Source: Methylovulum sp. (lineage in GTDB: Bacteria; Pseudomonadota; Gammaproteobacteria; Methylococcales; Methylomonadaceae). From it: DNA of 64,000 nucleotides. This document shows positions 54,927 through 64,000 of this stretch, in pieces. Position 1 is the first letter of the stretch, and each line of letters opens with the position of its first letter. The stretch is from positions 1 through 64,000 of the forward strand of contig NZ_JAQTZU010000010.1 in assembly GCF_028687615.1 (NCBI RefSeq), read 5' to 3'. The notes under the pieces are model-generated. The model saw nothing but the letters and a program-made list of their open reading frames with translations. It had not been told where the DNA came from and searched no databases. The position numbers and the translations under genes were made by a program.

Positions 54927-55577
54927 TCAGGCTGATTTGACATTTGCAATGGCTTGCCTTGCCAATTCAGTGACTTTCGCCCAATCTTTGGTTTTTACGG
55001 CCTCGGCTGGAGCCAGCCAAGAACCACCAACACACGCGACATTGCTTAGGGCGAGATAAGCATTGTAGTTTTCTGGTGAAATCCCCCCCGTTGGGCAGAA
55101 CGTGACGTAAGGCACTGGGCCCGCAATGGCTTTTAACATCGGTATGCCGCCTGCGGCTTCGGCGGGGAAGAATTTAAAATGATCCAAGCCGTATTCCATG
55201 CCCAGCATCAGTTCGGACAAGGTGGCGATACCCGGAATCAGCGCGATATTGCCGGTTTGTGCGGCAGCCAGCAATGTGGGTGTCAGGCCAGGGCTGATGG
55301 CAAACACGGCACCGGCATCTTCTGCGGCTTTGAGTTGTTCTGGGGTGGTGATTGTGCCTGCACCGACAATAGCGTCTTTGACGTTATCGGCAATCAGTTT
55401 GATGGCTGCCAGTGCGATAGGTGTGCGTAAAGTGATTTCCAAGACTCTAATACCGCCAGCGACCAAGGCTTCTGCGAGGGGTACGGCATCATCCAGTTGT
55501 TGGATGACCATCACGGGCATGACAGGGCCGGCAGTTAATACCGCTTTCGGGTGGATTTTCCAATTGTTTGTCTTCAT
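54927..55577 (-). CDS. eda: KDPG aldolase
   Basis: Eda cleaves 2-keto-3-deoxy-6-phosphogluconate to pyruvate and glyceraldehyde 3-phosphate, the last step of the Entner-Doudoroff route. It has 216 residues, a TIM barrel with [27 protein letters not shown], the Schiff-base Lys in [11 protein letters not shown], and [16 protein letters not shown]. It follows edd on the minus strand after 217 bases. Such an ED branch is typical of gammaproteobacterial methanotrophs and of pseudomonads. Confidence 0.96.
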   Translation of the reverse strand: MKTNNWKIHPKAVLTAGPVMPVMVIQQLDDAVPLAEALVAGGIRVLEITLRTPIALAAIKLIADNVKDAIVGAGTITTPEQLKAAEDAGAVFAISPGLTPTLLAAAQTGNIALIPGIATLSELMLGMEYGLDHFKFFPAEAAGGIPMLKAIAGPVPYVTFCPTGGISPENYNAYLALSNVACVGGSWLAPAEAVKTKDWAKVTELARQAIANVKSA

Positions 55578-55699
55578 TATTGTTTAGCCAAAGTTTACGT
55601 TTAGATTTTAGGGTGGGTTGATTGTTGTGGGTTGCGCCCATGCTAATCCAACTGACGCATCGTATTTATTGCGGCTTGTTAATCACAAACGAATTAATC

Positions 55700-55795
55700 A
55701 CTGATGTTACGCACCGACTACGAACTATCAATAACTTACAGTTGTTTTTTTGCTTTGTAAGTCATTGATTCTTCGTTTGCCTGCGTAACATCAGT
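55700..55795. repeat. 14-bp inverted repeat at the 3' end of edd
   Basis: ACTGATGTTACGCA (55700-55713) and TGCGTAACATCAGT (55782-55795) are exact complements. The right arm touches the edd stop. AATCACAAA also occurs on both sides (55681 and 55798), and GTAAGT/ACTTAC halves lie within. It may be an edge of a small mobile repeat or a weak terminator between edd and eda. Confidence 0.5.
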
Positions 55796-57615
55796 TAATC
55801 ACAAATAAACAAATTAGACGCACCGGTTTCCGCCGATGAGGCGTTCAAGCGGAAGTGTCCAAACATTTCCCGTCCCATGCCGTAGTGGTGGTTTTTGGCG
55901 GTGTTGGGCAAGGGTTTACGGGCGTTGAATTCCGTTTCGTCAACCAACACGTTACAGTCGCCTGTTTGCAAATTCAGCGAAATGATGTCGCCATTGAGGA
56001 CTTTGGCGAGCGGGCCGCCTGCTTCGCATTCGGGGCAAAGATGGATGACGGAAGGCACTTTACCTGACGCGCCGGACATGCGCCCGTCGGTGACCAAGGC
56101 GACTTTAAAGCCTTTGTCTTGCAACACGCCGAGCGGCGGGGTCAGTTTGTGCAGTTCCGGCATACCGTTGGCCCTAGGGCCTTGGAAGCGGATGACGGCG
56201 ACAAAATCTTTTTCCAGTTCCCCGCGTTGGAATGCCGCCAAGAAATCGGCTTGGTCGTCAAACACAACCGCAGGGGCTTCAACGATTTGGTGGTCTTCGG
56301 AGACGGCTGACAATTTGGAAATCCCTCGCCCTAAATTGCCGTGCATTTTGTGCAGGCCACCGCCAGTGGCGAAGGGTTGGGCGACGGTGCTTAACACTTC
56401 GGTGTCCAAAGAGGTTTCCGGTACGGCTACCCAGACCAGTTTTTCGTCGATGAGTTTAGGTTCTTGGCAATAGTGGCTCATGCCGCGTTCGTCGCCAACA
56501 GTGATGATGTCTTCGTGCAGCAAGCCGTTGCGTAACAGCTCGGCAATCAACACGCCCATGCCGCCAGCCGCCTGGAAGTGGTTCACGTCAGCCGGGCCGT
56601 TGGGGTAAATTTTGGCGATCAACGGGATGGCTTTGGAAAGATTGTCAAAATCGTCCCAGTTCAGGACGATGCCGGAAGCACGGGCGATGGCAATCAAGTG
56701 CATCGTGTGGTTGGTGGAACCGCCTGTTGCCAATAAACCAATCACGGCATTGACAATGGCTTTTTCCGAAATCATGTGGGCAATGGGACGGTAATCATCA
56801 CCTAAGGCTGTAAATTTCAGGATTTGTTTGGCGGCGGCTTGGGTCAGTTCGTCACGCAACGGCGTGTATGGGTTGATAAAAGAGCTGCCAGGCAAATGCA
56901 AGCCCATGATTTCCATCATCATCTGGTTGCTGTTGGCAGTCCCGTAAAAAGTACAGGTTCCAGGGCTGTGATAAGACGCGGATTCCGCTTCCAGCAATTC
57001 TTTACGGCCTATTTTGCCGACGGCGTAGGCTTGTCTGGCCCGGGCTTTTTCTTTGTTGGTCAAGCCGCTAGGCATAGGGCCTGCGGGGATAAAAATGGCG
57101 GGTAAATGTCCAAAACTCAATGCGCCAATTAACAGTCCAGGGACGATTTTGTCGCAAATGCCCAGATAAAGTGCGCCGTCGAACATGTTGTGGCTCATGC
57201 CAATCGCGGTCGCCATTGCAATCAGGTCGCGGCTGAACAAGGACAATTCCATGCCCGCCTGGCCTTGCGTGATGCCATCGCACATCGCGGGCACACCGCT
57301 GGCGACCTGGGCGACGCCACCCGCTTCCCTGATTGCCGCTTTGATCAAATCCGGCGCATTTTTGTAGGGTTCATGGGCTGACAACATGTCATTGTAAGAG
57401 GTGATGATGGCGATATTGGCTTTTTGGTCGCCCGTCAAATCCGCTTTTTCAGCAGCGCTGCAAGCGGCAAAACCATGCGCCAAGTTACCGCAGCCCATGC
57501 CTGAACGGATCGGGCCTTTTTTAGCAACGCCGTCAATATATTTCAGATAAGCTGAACGAGTGGGATGGCTACGTTCAATGATGTCTTGTGTCACTTTTTC
57601 AATGATCGGATGCAT
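55795..57615 (-). CDS. edd: 6-phosphogluconate dehydratase
   Basis: Edd converts 6-phosphogluconate to KDPG using a [4Fe-4S] cluster. It has 606 residues. Cluster and active-site motifs are visible: [65 protein letters not shown] and [13 protein letters not shown]. Length is normal. It lies 63 bases after zwf on the same strand. Confidence 0.97.
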   Translation of the reverse strand: MHPIIEKVTQDIIERSHPTRSAYLKYIDGVAKKGPIRSGMGCGNLAHGFAACSAAEKADLTGDQKANIAIITSYNDMLSAHEPYKNAPDLIKAAIREAGGVAQVASGVPAMCDGITQGQAGMELSLFSRDLIAMATAIGMSHNMFDGALYLGICDKIVPGLLIGALSFGHLPAIFIPAGPMPSGLTNKEKARARQAYAVGKIGRKELLEAESASYHSPGTCTFYGTANSNQMMMEIMGLHLPGSSFINPYTPLRDELTQAAAKQILKFTALGDDYRPIAHMISEKAIVNAVIGLLATGGSTNHTMHLIAIARASGIVLNWDDFDNLSKAIPLIAKIYPNGPADVNHFQAAGGMGVLIAELLRNGLLHEDIITVGDERGMSHYCQEPKLIDEKLVWVAVPETSLDTEVLSTVAQPFATGGGLHKMHGNLGRGISKLSAVSEDHQIVEAPAVVFDDQADFLAAFQRGELEKDFVAVIRFQGPRANGMPELHKLTPPLGVLQDKGFKVALVTDGRMSGASGKVPSVIHLCPECEAGGPLAKVLNGDIISLNLQTGDCNVLVDETEFNARKPLPNTAKNHHYGMGREMFGHFRLNASSAETGASNLFICD

Positions 57616-57678
57616 TATGTCTTCCTTCCTGTGCGATAACTTGTTTATTGGCTGTTTTTATATGTCTGGGCATGCTGT

Positions 57679-59148
57679 TTATTCTTCCCAGGCCCTGCCG
57701 TCGCGGGCGATCAAAGCGATTGAGGCGACTGGCCCCCAGGTTCCGGCGGGATAGGTTTTGGGTGCGGCGTTAAGGTGTTGCCAGGCGTTTTGTATCGAAT
57801 CAATCCATGTCCAGGCCTGTTCAATTTCTTCACGGCTTAAGAACAAAGTCGGATTGCCGCGCATGGCTTCCAGCACCAATTTCTCATAACCGCCGAAGAT
57901 GCGGCTTTGTTTGAAAGTTTCGGAAAAACTCAAATCCAGTTTGGTTTTTTTCAGCTTGATATGTTCATCTATGCCCGGGATTTTGTTGAGCATTTCAATT
58001 TCCACACCTTCATTGGGTTGCAGATGGATAATCAATTTATTGGGCGGTAAATCGCGGAAGCTGTCCTTAAAAATATTGTGTGGCAGTTGCTTGAAGTAAA
58101 CGACGATTTCGGTGCGTTTGCCGAGCATCGCTTTACCTGTGCGTAGATAAAACGGTACGCCCGCCCAACGCCAGTTATCAATATCCACGCACAAAGCGAC
58201 AAAACTTTCAGTGGTGCTTTCGGTGTTGGCCCCTTCTTCTTCCAGATAGCCAAGGACGGACTTGCCTTTTAAATAGCCCGCCGTGTATTGTCCGCGCACG
58301 GTTTTTTCTTCAACGTTATTTAGCGTGATCGGACGCAGGGCTTTGAGAACCTTTATTTTTTCATTATGGATGCTTTCCGCTTCCAAATTGACGGGCGGTT
58401 CCATCGCGATAAACGTCAAAATCTGCAACAAGTGGTTCTGCACCATGTCACGCAATTGTCCGGTTTTGTCAAAATAGTCCCATCGGCCTTCAATACCGAC
58501 TTCTTCCGCGACGGTGATCTGGATATGGTCGATAGTATTGTGATTCCAGTTGGTGGTAAAAATGGAGTTGGCAAAACGTAATGCCAGCAAGTTTAGTACC
58601 GTTTCTTTGCCTAAATAATGGTCGATGCGGAACACTTGTTTTTCGGAAAAAACTTTGGCGACTTCGTCGTTGATTTCCTGTGACGATTTGAGGTTATGGC
58701 CTATCGGTTTTTCCATGACCATTCGTGATTCGTGAGTCAAAATGCCCGATTGGTGCAATCCCAGGCAAATGTTTTTAAACAAAAACGGAGAAACGGCAAA
58801 ATAATTGACCAGCACCCTAGTTTTGCCATCCGTGACGGTTTTCAGTTGCTTGTATTGGTCAAGTTGCGTCAAATCTATTTGCAGATAGGCCAGTCTGGCC
58901 GAGAAACGTTGCCAGACGGCCTCGTCTAATGCGTCATTTAAAAATTCTTGCAAACTTTTATGGGCAATTTCAATAAATTGGCTGTTGTCATGTACATGCC
59001 GGTCAACACCGATAATGCGCGTGTCCGGTTCTATCAGATTGGCGTTTTCTAGCCGGTATAAAGAAACAAGCAGCTTGCGGCGTGATAAATCACCAAGCGC
59101 ACCGAAGATAACCAAATCACAGGGTTTAAATGCTTTTTTGTCTGTCAT
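57679..59148 (-). CDS. zwf: glucose-6-phosphate dehydrogenase
   Basis: Zwf oxidises glucose 6-phosphate with NAD(P)+, feeding 6-phosphogluconate to edd and supplying reductant. It has 489 residues. FGALGDLSRRKL is the nucleotide-binding motif; RIDHYLGKE is the substrate-binding signature. YKQLPHNIF and the N/KLIIHLQPNEGVE region follow. It heads the zwf-edd-eda-gltA run. The 313 bases before it, up to the next gene on the other strand, hold no coding sequence on the minus side and carry a promoter for the plus-strand operon. Confidence 0.97.
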   Translation of the reverse strand: MTDKKAFKPCDLVIFGALGDLSRRKLLVSLYRLENANLIEPDTRIIGVDRHVHDNSQFIEIAHKSLQEFLNDALDEAVWQRFSARLAYLQIDLTQLDQYKQLKTVTDGKTRVLVNYFAVSPFLFKNICLGLHQSGILTHESRMVMEKPIGHNLKSSQEINDEVAKVFSEKQVFRIDHYLGKETVLNLLALRFANSIFTTNWNHNTIDHIQITVAEEVGIEGRWDYFDKTGQLRDMVQNHLLQILTFIAMEPPVNLEAESIHNEKIKVLKALRPITLNNVEEKTVRGQYTAGYLKGKSVLGYLEEEGANTESTTESFVALCVDIDNWRWAGVPFYLRTGKAMLGKRTEIVVYFKQLPHNIFKDSFRDLPPNKLIIHLQPNEGVEIEMLNKIPGIDEHIKLKKTKLDLSFSETFKQSRIFGGYEKLVLEAMRGNPTLFLSREEIEQAWTWIDSIQNAWQHLNAAPKTYPAGTWGPVASIALIARDGRAWEE

Positions 59149-59401
59149 TACGTGTCGCCGAATAAATAGGAAGGCCGATGTGGGTATTGAGCAATTAATA
59201 TGCCGATATATTAATGCCTTATTATCTCAGAATTTGTTTGAAGATGCTTACAGATTAGCGTCTTTTGAAAACCAAGATGGGCAAGGGCGGTGGTCTTATT
59301 GCCCCCATGTTTGTGCATGACTGCGCTATTTTAGTGCGGTTGTGATGTTTTAGTCCTTGTGACATGGATTAAAACACTAAAAATTGATTTATTAAAATGA
59401 A

Positions 59402-59431
59402 TTGACAAGCTGATTCAATCTCAATTATAGT
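59402..59431 (+). promoter_or_regulatory. sigma-70 promoter for the small thiol operon
   Basis: TTGACA at 59402-59407 and TATAGT at 59426-59431 with an 18-base spacer match the consensus closely. AGGAGAG follows at 59451-59457, just before the ATG at 59462. This is the best promoter match in the window. Confidence 0.75.
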
Positions 59432-59461
59432 TTTGACTCGAAACCAAAAAAGGAGAGTGTT

Positions 59462-59698
59462 ATGAATATTGCGATTTTTTATCATGCTGGATGCCCTGTA
59501 TGTCTAGGGGCGGAACAAATGGTGGCTGATGCCATTGATCATGCCAAATATGCCGTTGAAGTTGTGCATTTGGGGGAACAATCTGACCGTATTGCCGAAG
59601 CTGAAGCGGCGGGTGTGTTATCAGTTCCCGCGTTGTTGCTGGACGGCCACGTTTTTCATATCAATTTCGGCGCATCGCTTGATGACTTAAAAAAATAA
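59462..59698 (+). CDS. thioredoxin-like/glutaredoxin-like small protein
   Basis: The 78-residue protein has a thioredoxin-fold start with CPVC at 15-18 (HAGCPVCLGAEQMV) and a cis-Pro-type VPALLLDGH motif. It lacks a signal peptide, so it acts in the cytoplasm. AGGAGAG sits just upstream. It leads a three-gene run with a 59-residue membrane protein and a secreted Cys-rich protein; a disulfide or sulfur-transfer role is inferred. Confidence 0.75.
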   Translation: MNIAIFYHAGCPVCLGAEQMVADAIDHAKYAVEVVHLGEQSDRIAEAEAAGVLSVPALLLDGHVFHINFGASLDDLKK

Positions 59699-59714
59699 TA
59701 AAAGGCATACAATT

Positions 59715-59894
59715 ATGAGTGGACAAGAACAAAAAAAAGATAAATTTTGGCTGTATGTGGGCGGCACCCTGTTTCTGATCATTGCGGGTATTGCGATGGT
59801 GAAGCAAAGCGAGAATGAAAAATTCGCCCCGATTAAGCAACAGATAGAAGAAGAAAATGCCCAGATGAATATCCGGGTGTTGAATGGCAATTAA
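59715..59894 (+). CDS. 59-residue single-TM protein
   Basis: A short ORF (MSGQEQKKDKFWLYVGGTLF start) has one membrane helix at about 13-30 (LYVGGTLFLIIAGIAMV), a charged C-terminal half (KQQIEEENAQMNIRV), and lies 16 bases after the thioredoxin-like gene. No family was recognised. The tight spacing argues it is a real gene. Confidence 0.6.
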   Translation: MSGQEQKKDKFWLYVGGTLFLIIAGIAMVKQSENEKFAPIKQQIEEENAQMNIRVLNGN

Positions 59895-59910
59895 ATTTTG
59901 GAGAGCGATT

Positions 59911-60288
59911 ATGAAATTGAGTTTTACAGCCCGGCTATCCGTGTGGGTGTTGCTTGGCGGTGCGTTCTTTGTTAGTGAAACGCAGGCAACCGAATATATT
60001 TATCGGGATTTGATGGCCAATACCTTGCCGTCAGCGGGGTGTGCAGCCGAAACCGAGGCCGTGGCACATGCGTCCAAAGCGTTTAATCTTAATAAATACA
60101 GCAAAAAGTTTTGCCAGTCACAAGGTTATGGCTGGCATGTTGATGAAATTAAAGATACTGGTAAGCCGGTTTGTCAGGATTGCAACAATGCCAATGCCGG
60201 TAAAAAGCAATGTCACCTTGAAGACGTTGTCGTGAAGTGCAAACGCATTAAACCGGGTTCAGTGGGTATGCTGCCTGGGAAGAGTTAG
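59911..60288 (+). CDS. secreted cysteine-containing protein
   Basis: The 125-residue protein starts at the ATG at 59911 with GGAG 9 bases upstream; the earlier in-frame ATG at 59884 would overlap the previous gene. A signal peptide (LSVWVLLGGAFFVSETQA) is followed by about 100 residues with six cysteines, including CQDCNN and paired cysteines before KQCHLEDVVVKC. It is probably disulfide-bonded in the periplasm. No family was recognised. It may be the target of the thiol protein upstream. Confidence 0.65.
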   Translation: MKLSFTARLSVWVLLGGAFFVSETQATEYIYRDLMANTLPSAGCAAETEAVAHASKAFNLNKYSKKFCQSQGYGWHVDEIKDTGKPVCQDCNNANAGKKQCHLEDVVVKCKRIKPGSVGMLPGKS

Positions 60289-60348
60289 CAGATTAAATCA
60301 GGGTGTTTTTGCATTTTTTTCTTGAATCCATGTTTTCCTCCAATATTG

Positions 60349-60380
60349 GCCGAATAGCTGGGAAATTCGGCCTTTTTTTG
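60349..60380 (+). terminator. intrinsic terminator after the small thiol operon
   Basis: GGCCGAAT (60349-60356) pairs with ATTCGGCC (60366-60373), followed by TTTTTTT. It lies 60 bases after the secreted protein gene and closes the three-gene unit. Confidence 0.85.
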
Positions 60381-60511
60381 TTTATTGATTTCCGTATTCT
60401 GACGTCCATTAGGCTGACGGCTTAATTTGTTATAATATTTCCATTGGCAAAGTTGCTTTTTCGGCGGCTGCGTTGCCGGGAAAATTTATTTATAACAAGA
60501 CAACACGGACT

Positions 60512-60859
60512 ATGAGCAACAATACCATCCAATTTCCACCCTCAGAGGATTTTTTCTCGTCGGCGTTTTTATTTAACAATGTCGGTGCTCCGTTTGTGAT
60601 CGGCATGGCGGTGGGGTATTTCGCCAAAAAAATGCTCAGAATAACTTTGTTTGTTTCTGGCGCGGCTATCGTGCTGCTATTTGTCGCTGAATATTATGGA
60701 ATCGTTAATATCAGCAATGCGGATTTGCAAAATGCCGCCAGTTCGGCAACTGATGCGGCAAAATCTTCAGGTGACTTTCTGGTACATCGTCTGTCCAGTA
60801 TCACCAGCAAAGGCGTAAGTGGTGTGGCGGGATTCTTTGCCGGTTTTAAATTTGGATAG
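60512..60859 (+). CDS. FUN14-domain membrane protein
   Basis: The 115-residue protein starts at the ATG at 60512 (MSNNTIQFPPSEDFF), with no clear ribosome site. It has two hydrophobic stretches, FVIGMAVGYFAKKMLR and LFVSGAAIVLLFVAEYYG, and a glycine-rich end (GVSGVAGFFAGFKFG). The GMAVGYFAKK pattern fits the FUN14 family, whose bacterial members have no assigned function. It is convergent with rho. Confidence 0.65.
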   Translation: MSNNTIQFPPSEDFFSSAFLFNNVGAPFVIGMAVGYFAKKMLRITLFVSGAAIVLLFVAEYYGIVNISNADLQNAASSATDAAKSSGDFLVHRLSSITSKGVSGVAGFFAGFKFG

Positions 60860-60884
60860 CTTGGGTGCAGGCGTTAAATGCGCT

Positions 60885-62141
60885 TTAACGCTTCATCGAA
60901 TCAAAAAACTCTGCATTCGTCTTAAAATCTTTTAGCTTGCCGATTAAAAATTCAGATGCCGCTGTTTCGTCCATAGGTTGCAAAATTTTGCGCAGTATCC
61001 AAGTTTTTTGCAAAGTATCCGGGTCGACCAGATATTCTTCGCGGCGGGTACCGGAGCGGTTGATGTTGATCGCCGGATAAATGCGTTTTTCGGCAATCTT
61101 GCGGTCCAGATGCAATTCCATGTTGCCCGTGCCTTTAAATTCCTCGTAGATCACCTCGTCCATTCTAGACCCGGTATCCACCAAAGCCGTGGCGATGATC
61201 GTCAAACTGCCGCCTTCTTCGATATTACGCGCCGCACCGAAAAAGCGTTTGGGTTTTTCTAGCGCATTGGCATCGACGCCGCCTGTTAAAATCTTGCCGG
61301 ATGATGGCACAACGGTATTGTAAGCCCGTGCCAAACGGGTGATGGAGTCTAACAAAATGACCACATCGTGTTTGTGTTCGACCAAGCGGCGGGCTTTTTC
61401 GATGACCATCTCGGCAACTTGCACATGGCGCACGGCGGGTTCGTCAAAGGTGCTGGAAATCACTTCGCCACGCACACAACGCTCCATTTCCGTGACTTCT
61501 TCAGGCCGTTCGTCGATTAACAATACAATCAAATAACATTCGGGATTCTGCTCGGCAATCGCTTGGGCGAGGCTTTGCAAGATCATGGTCTTACCGGCTT
61601 TGGGCGGCGAGACAATCAAGCCACGCTGGCCTTTGCCAATTGGGGCGATCAGGTCGATGATGCGGCCTGTCAGGTCTTCGCTAGTGCCGTTGCCCTGTTC
61701 AAGCACGAACCGCTCTTTGGCAAACAGCGGCGTCAAGTTGGAAAAGTAGATTTTGTTCTTGGTGTTTTCGGGCGGCTCAAAATTGATTTGCTCAACTTTA
61801 AGCATGGCGAAATAGCGTTCGTTATCTTTCGGCGGCCTGATTTTACCGCTGATGGTATCCCCAGTTTTTAGTGAAAACCGACGGATTTGACTGGGGGAAA
61901 CATAAATATCATCCGGGCCTGCGAGATAGGAACATCCGGGTGTGCGTAAAAACCCAAAACCATCCTGCAAAATTTCCAGAACCCCGTCGCCGTATATGTC
62001 GTCGCCTGCTTTTGCCTGTTTTTTAAGGATGGCAAAAATTAAATCCTGTTTGCGTGATCTGGCGACATTTTCCAGTCCCAAAGACTCGGCGATGTCTATG
62101 ACTTCACTGATTTGTTTAAGCTTTAACTCGGTTAGATTCAT
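60885..62141 (-). CDS. rho: transcription termination factor Rho
   Basis: Rho is the hexameric helicase that ends transcription at C-rich RNA sites. It has 418 residues: N-terminal RNA-binding cold-shock-like domain ([15 protein letters not shown]), Walker [22 protein letters not shown] (Walker B), [20 protein letters not shown] and the R-loop KRIYPAINI. Length and motifs are normal. It follows trxA on the minus strand, as in Escherichia coli. Confidence 0.98.
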   Translation of the reverse strand: MNLTELKLKQISEVIDIAESLGLENVARSRKQDLIFAILKKQAKAGDDIYGDGVLEILQDGFGFLRTPGCSYLAGPDDIYVSPSQIRRFSLKTGDTISGKIRPPKDNERYFAMLKVEQINFEPPENTKNKIYFSNLTPLFAKERFVLEQGNGTSEDLTGRIIDLIAPIGKGQRGLIVSPPKAGKTMILQSLAQAIAEQNPECYLIVLLIDERPEEVTEMERCVRGEVISSTFDEPAVRHVQVAEMVIEKARRLVEHKHDVVILLDSITRLARAYNTVVPSSGKILTGGVDANALEKPKRFFGAARNIEEGGSLTIIATALVDTGSRMDEVIYEEFKGTGNMELHLDRKIAEKRIYPAININRSGTRREEYLVDPDTLQKTWILRKILQPMDETAASEFLIGKLKDFKTNAEFFDSMKR

Positions 62142-62336
62142 AAAAAGATAACTTGAAGGAAAGCGGCCGGGACGTGTGGGCCCAACTGCCTACTATAGGA
62201 TGGATTGAATGTCAGGGGTGTATAATCGGATGATATGATGAGTGCGCGTGACCACCGCACGGGGGTAAGTATAACTGACGCACCCAGACCCGTCCAACTA
62301 TTTGTGGCGGATCTGGATCAAGGGGCGAAGCTAGGT

Positions 62337-62663
62337 TTAGATGTTGTTATCAAGAAATTTGGTAAGTTCTGATTTAGTCAGCGCTCCGACTTTTGTCGCT
62401 TCCACTTCGCCGTCCTTAAACAGCATCAGGGTGGGAATGCCGCGTACTCCATAATGTTGTGGAGTTTGTGGGTTTTCATCGATGTTCACTTTTACCACAG
62501 TCAGTTTGCCTGCGTATTCTTCGGCAATAGCATCCAGTACAGGGGCGATCATTTTGCAAGGCCCGCACCATTCCGCCCAATAGTCGACCAGGACAGGGCC
62601 GGTAGATTTAAGGACTGTTTCGTTAAATTCACTATCACTTACATGAAGGACTGAGTCACTCAC
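62337..62663 (-). CDS. trxA: thioredoxin 1
   Basis: This is the 108-residue cytoplasmic disulfide reductase. The start is a GTG at 62663 with GGAG 7 bases upstream, because the upstream frame is non-family sequence. WCGPC is at 32-36 with the pair C33/C36, and the cis-Pro is in [10 protein letters not shown]. It lies 195 bases before rho on the same strand and diverges from rhlB, the usual rhlB-trxA-rho locus. Confidence 0.97.
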   Translation of the reverse strand: MSDSVLHVSDSEFNETVLKSTGPVLVDYWAEWCGPCKMIAPVLDAIAEEYAGKLTVVKVNIDENPQTPQHYGVRGIPTLMLFKDGEVEATKVGALTKSELTKFLDNNI

Positions 62664-62778
62664 ACTAATTCTCCAACAATTCAAAATGTAAAACTATAGG
62701 AGGCTTGGCAACGTGAGTCAATCAATTTTTAGGCCCTGCCATTTCAACCTAAGAGCGTTTTACGATATGCTATAGCCC

Positions 62779-64000
62779 ATGAAACAGACACATCTTACCG
62801 AAACCCGATTTAGCAACCTCGAATTATCTGGCAGTATTCTCCGAAGCCTGGACGATGCCGGCTTTAATTACTGCACGCCGATTCAGGATAAGGCGTTGCC
62901 TTTACTGCTACGCGACAAAGACATAGCCGGACAGGCACAAACCGGAACCGGAAAAACCGCGACGTTTTTACTGGCCACTTTTCAATATCTCATCAATGAT
63001 GGCGGTGATGAACCGGCAGACGTTGAATATGATGAATATGATGAATATGGCGAAGAGAAAGAGATAATATCCGCACCTGTCGCCGTCTTCGCCGATAAAA
63101 ATATCAACAATCCGCGGGCAATTATCCTCGCCCCGACCCGCGAACTGGCGATCCAGATCCACAAGGATGCGTTATTGCTGGGCAAGCATCTGGATTTGAA
63201 GTTCGCGTTGATTTACGGCGGTACTGATTATGAAAAACAGCGCGACAAAATAAAATCCAATGTCGATATTATTATCGGGACGCCCGGGCGGATCATTGAT
63301 TTTTATAAGCAAAAAGTGTTTACCTTAGAGCATGTCAAAGTCACCGTAATGGATGAAGCTGACCGTATGTTTGATTTGGGCTTTATCAAGGACATCCGCT
63401 ATTTGCTCAACCGTATGCCATCGCCGGACAAGCGTCTGAATATGTTGTTTTCAGCCACCTTGTCTTATAAAGTCACGGAGCTGGCTTACGAACACATGAA
63501 CAATCCGGTGCTGATCCGTATCGAAAGCGAAGAAGTCACGTCCAAAGCCATAGAGCAAAGCGCGTATTGCCCGTCTAACGAGCAGAAGCTGCCGTTGCTC
63601 ATCGGTATCCTCAACCATTATCAGCCGCTACGCAGCATCATTTTTGTCAACACCAAGCGTTGCGCCGAACTGCTGGATGATACGCTCAATGCCAATGGCT
63701 ATAAAACCGCCGCCCTGAGTGGCGATGTGCCGCAAGATAAACGCCAGCGCTTATTGAATGATTTTCAGGAAAACCGTATCCGCTTATTGATTGCGACGGA
63801 TGTTGCCGCCAGAGGGCTGCATATCGCCGATGTGTCGCATGTGTTCAATTACGATTTGCCGCAAGATGTGGAAGATTATGTGCATAGGATAGGCCGCACC
63901 GCCCGCTTTGGCGCCAGTGGCGAGGCGATCAGTTTTGTCTGTGAGCAATACGCGTATTCCATGCCCGACATTGAAGACTATATCGGGCAAAAAATTCCCG
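62779..64000 (+). CDS. rhlB: DEAD-box RNA helicase RhlB (3' end outside the window)
   Basis: RhlB unwinds RNA for the degradosome. At least 407 codons are present, running off the right edge. DEAD-box motifs in order: PIQDKALP (Q motif), AQTGTGKTA, PTRELAIQ, GTPGRIIDF, DEAD, SAT, VNTKRC, ATDVAARGLHI and HRIGRTARFG. An acidic insertion lies between motifs I and Ia with three EYD-type repeats (DVEYDEYDEYGEE), absent from the common form. It diverges from trxA. Confidence 0.95.
   Translation, partial: MKQTHLTETRFSNLELSGSILRSLDDAGFNYCTPIQDKALPLLLRDKDIAGQAQTGTGKTATFLLATFQYLINDGGDEPADVEYDEYDEYGEEKEIISAPVAVFADKNINNPRAIILAPTRELAIQIHKDALLLGKHLDLKFALIYGGTDYEKQRDKIKSNVDIIIGTPGRIIDFYKQKVFTLEHVKVTVMDEADRMFDLGFIKDIRYLLNRMPSPDKRLNMLFSATLSYKVTELAYEHMNNPVLIRIESEEVTSKAIEQSAYCPSNEQKLPLLIGILNHYQPLRSIIFVNTKRCAELLDDTLNANGYKTAALSGDVPQDKRQRLLNDFQENRIRLLIATDVAARGLHIADVSHVFNYDLPQDVEDYVHRIGRTARFGASGEAISFVCEQYAYSMPDIEDYIGQKIP

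Noticed and set aside
62235-62372. Plus-strand frame antisense to the trxA end
   Set aside because: Overlaps trxA antisense, has no ribosome site and no recognisable sequence.

Overview
The window reads as a gammaproteobacterial chromosome, most likely a methanotroph-like Methylococcales relative. This is inferred from the overall protein types, a zwf-edd-eda Entner-Doudoroff cluster beside gltA, a family 2 encapsulin with a cysteine desulfurase, and the rhlB/trxA/rho neighbourhood. No methane oxidation gene is present to prove it. The right two thirds are mostly housekeeping genes broken up by repeats and short accessory stretches.

Left end (1-9600): an IS481-type transposase tail, then a run of minus-strand accessory genes. 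These are an exported DUF4384 protein whose 5' end has been replaced by an IS5-type remnant, a frameshifted glycine-zipper lipoprotein, a terminator, and a compact four-gene set: a lipoprotein caspase, a three-helix membrane protein, a 1059-residue FtsZ/tubulin-like GTPase and a zinc-ribbon/TM/TPR protein. This envelope-linked caspase-tubulin set is the best candidate in the window for an undescribed system.

9643-37780: core genes. uvrA, a dead Uma2 gene, trxB, aat-bpt, infA, clpS-clpA, a Nudix gene with mnmA, eutB and eutC separated by a nested repeat element, lipB-lipA, tatD, an HD-GYP gene, and the long minus-strand run yceD-rpmF-plsX-fabH-fabD-fabG-acpP-fabF-pabC-mltG-tmk-holB-pilZ.

37781-49380: accessory. 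It holds gene remnants, an A+T-rich N-formylglutamate amidohydrolase-like gene, small unknown ORFs, a detached tmRNA 3' end (attachment site) with its terminator and a tyrosine integrase, a RelB/RelE-type toxin-antitoxin pair, repeats, then an unusual run of an IS110-like domain protein, a two-TM potassium channel with a Gln-Ser tail, a receiver-less NtrC-type activator, a MITE-like element and KdpD-KdpE without the Kdp pump, followed by a dxs fragment.

49382-64000: a sulfur-storage encapsulin operon (cysE, family 2 shell, cysteine desulfurase cargo); minus-strand yaiI, gltA, eda, edd and zwf; a small thiol/envelope operon; a FUN14-like gene; then rho and trxA divergent from rhlB, which runs off the window.
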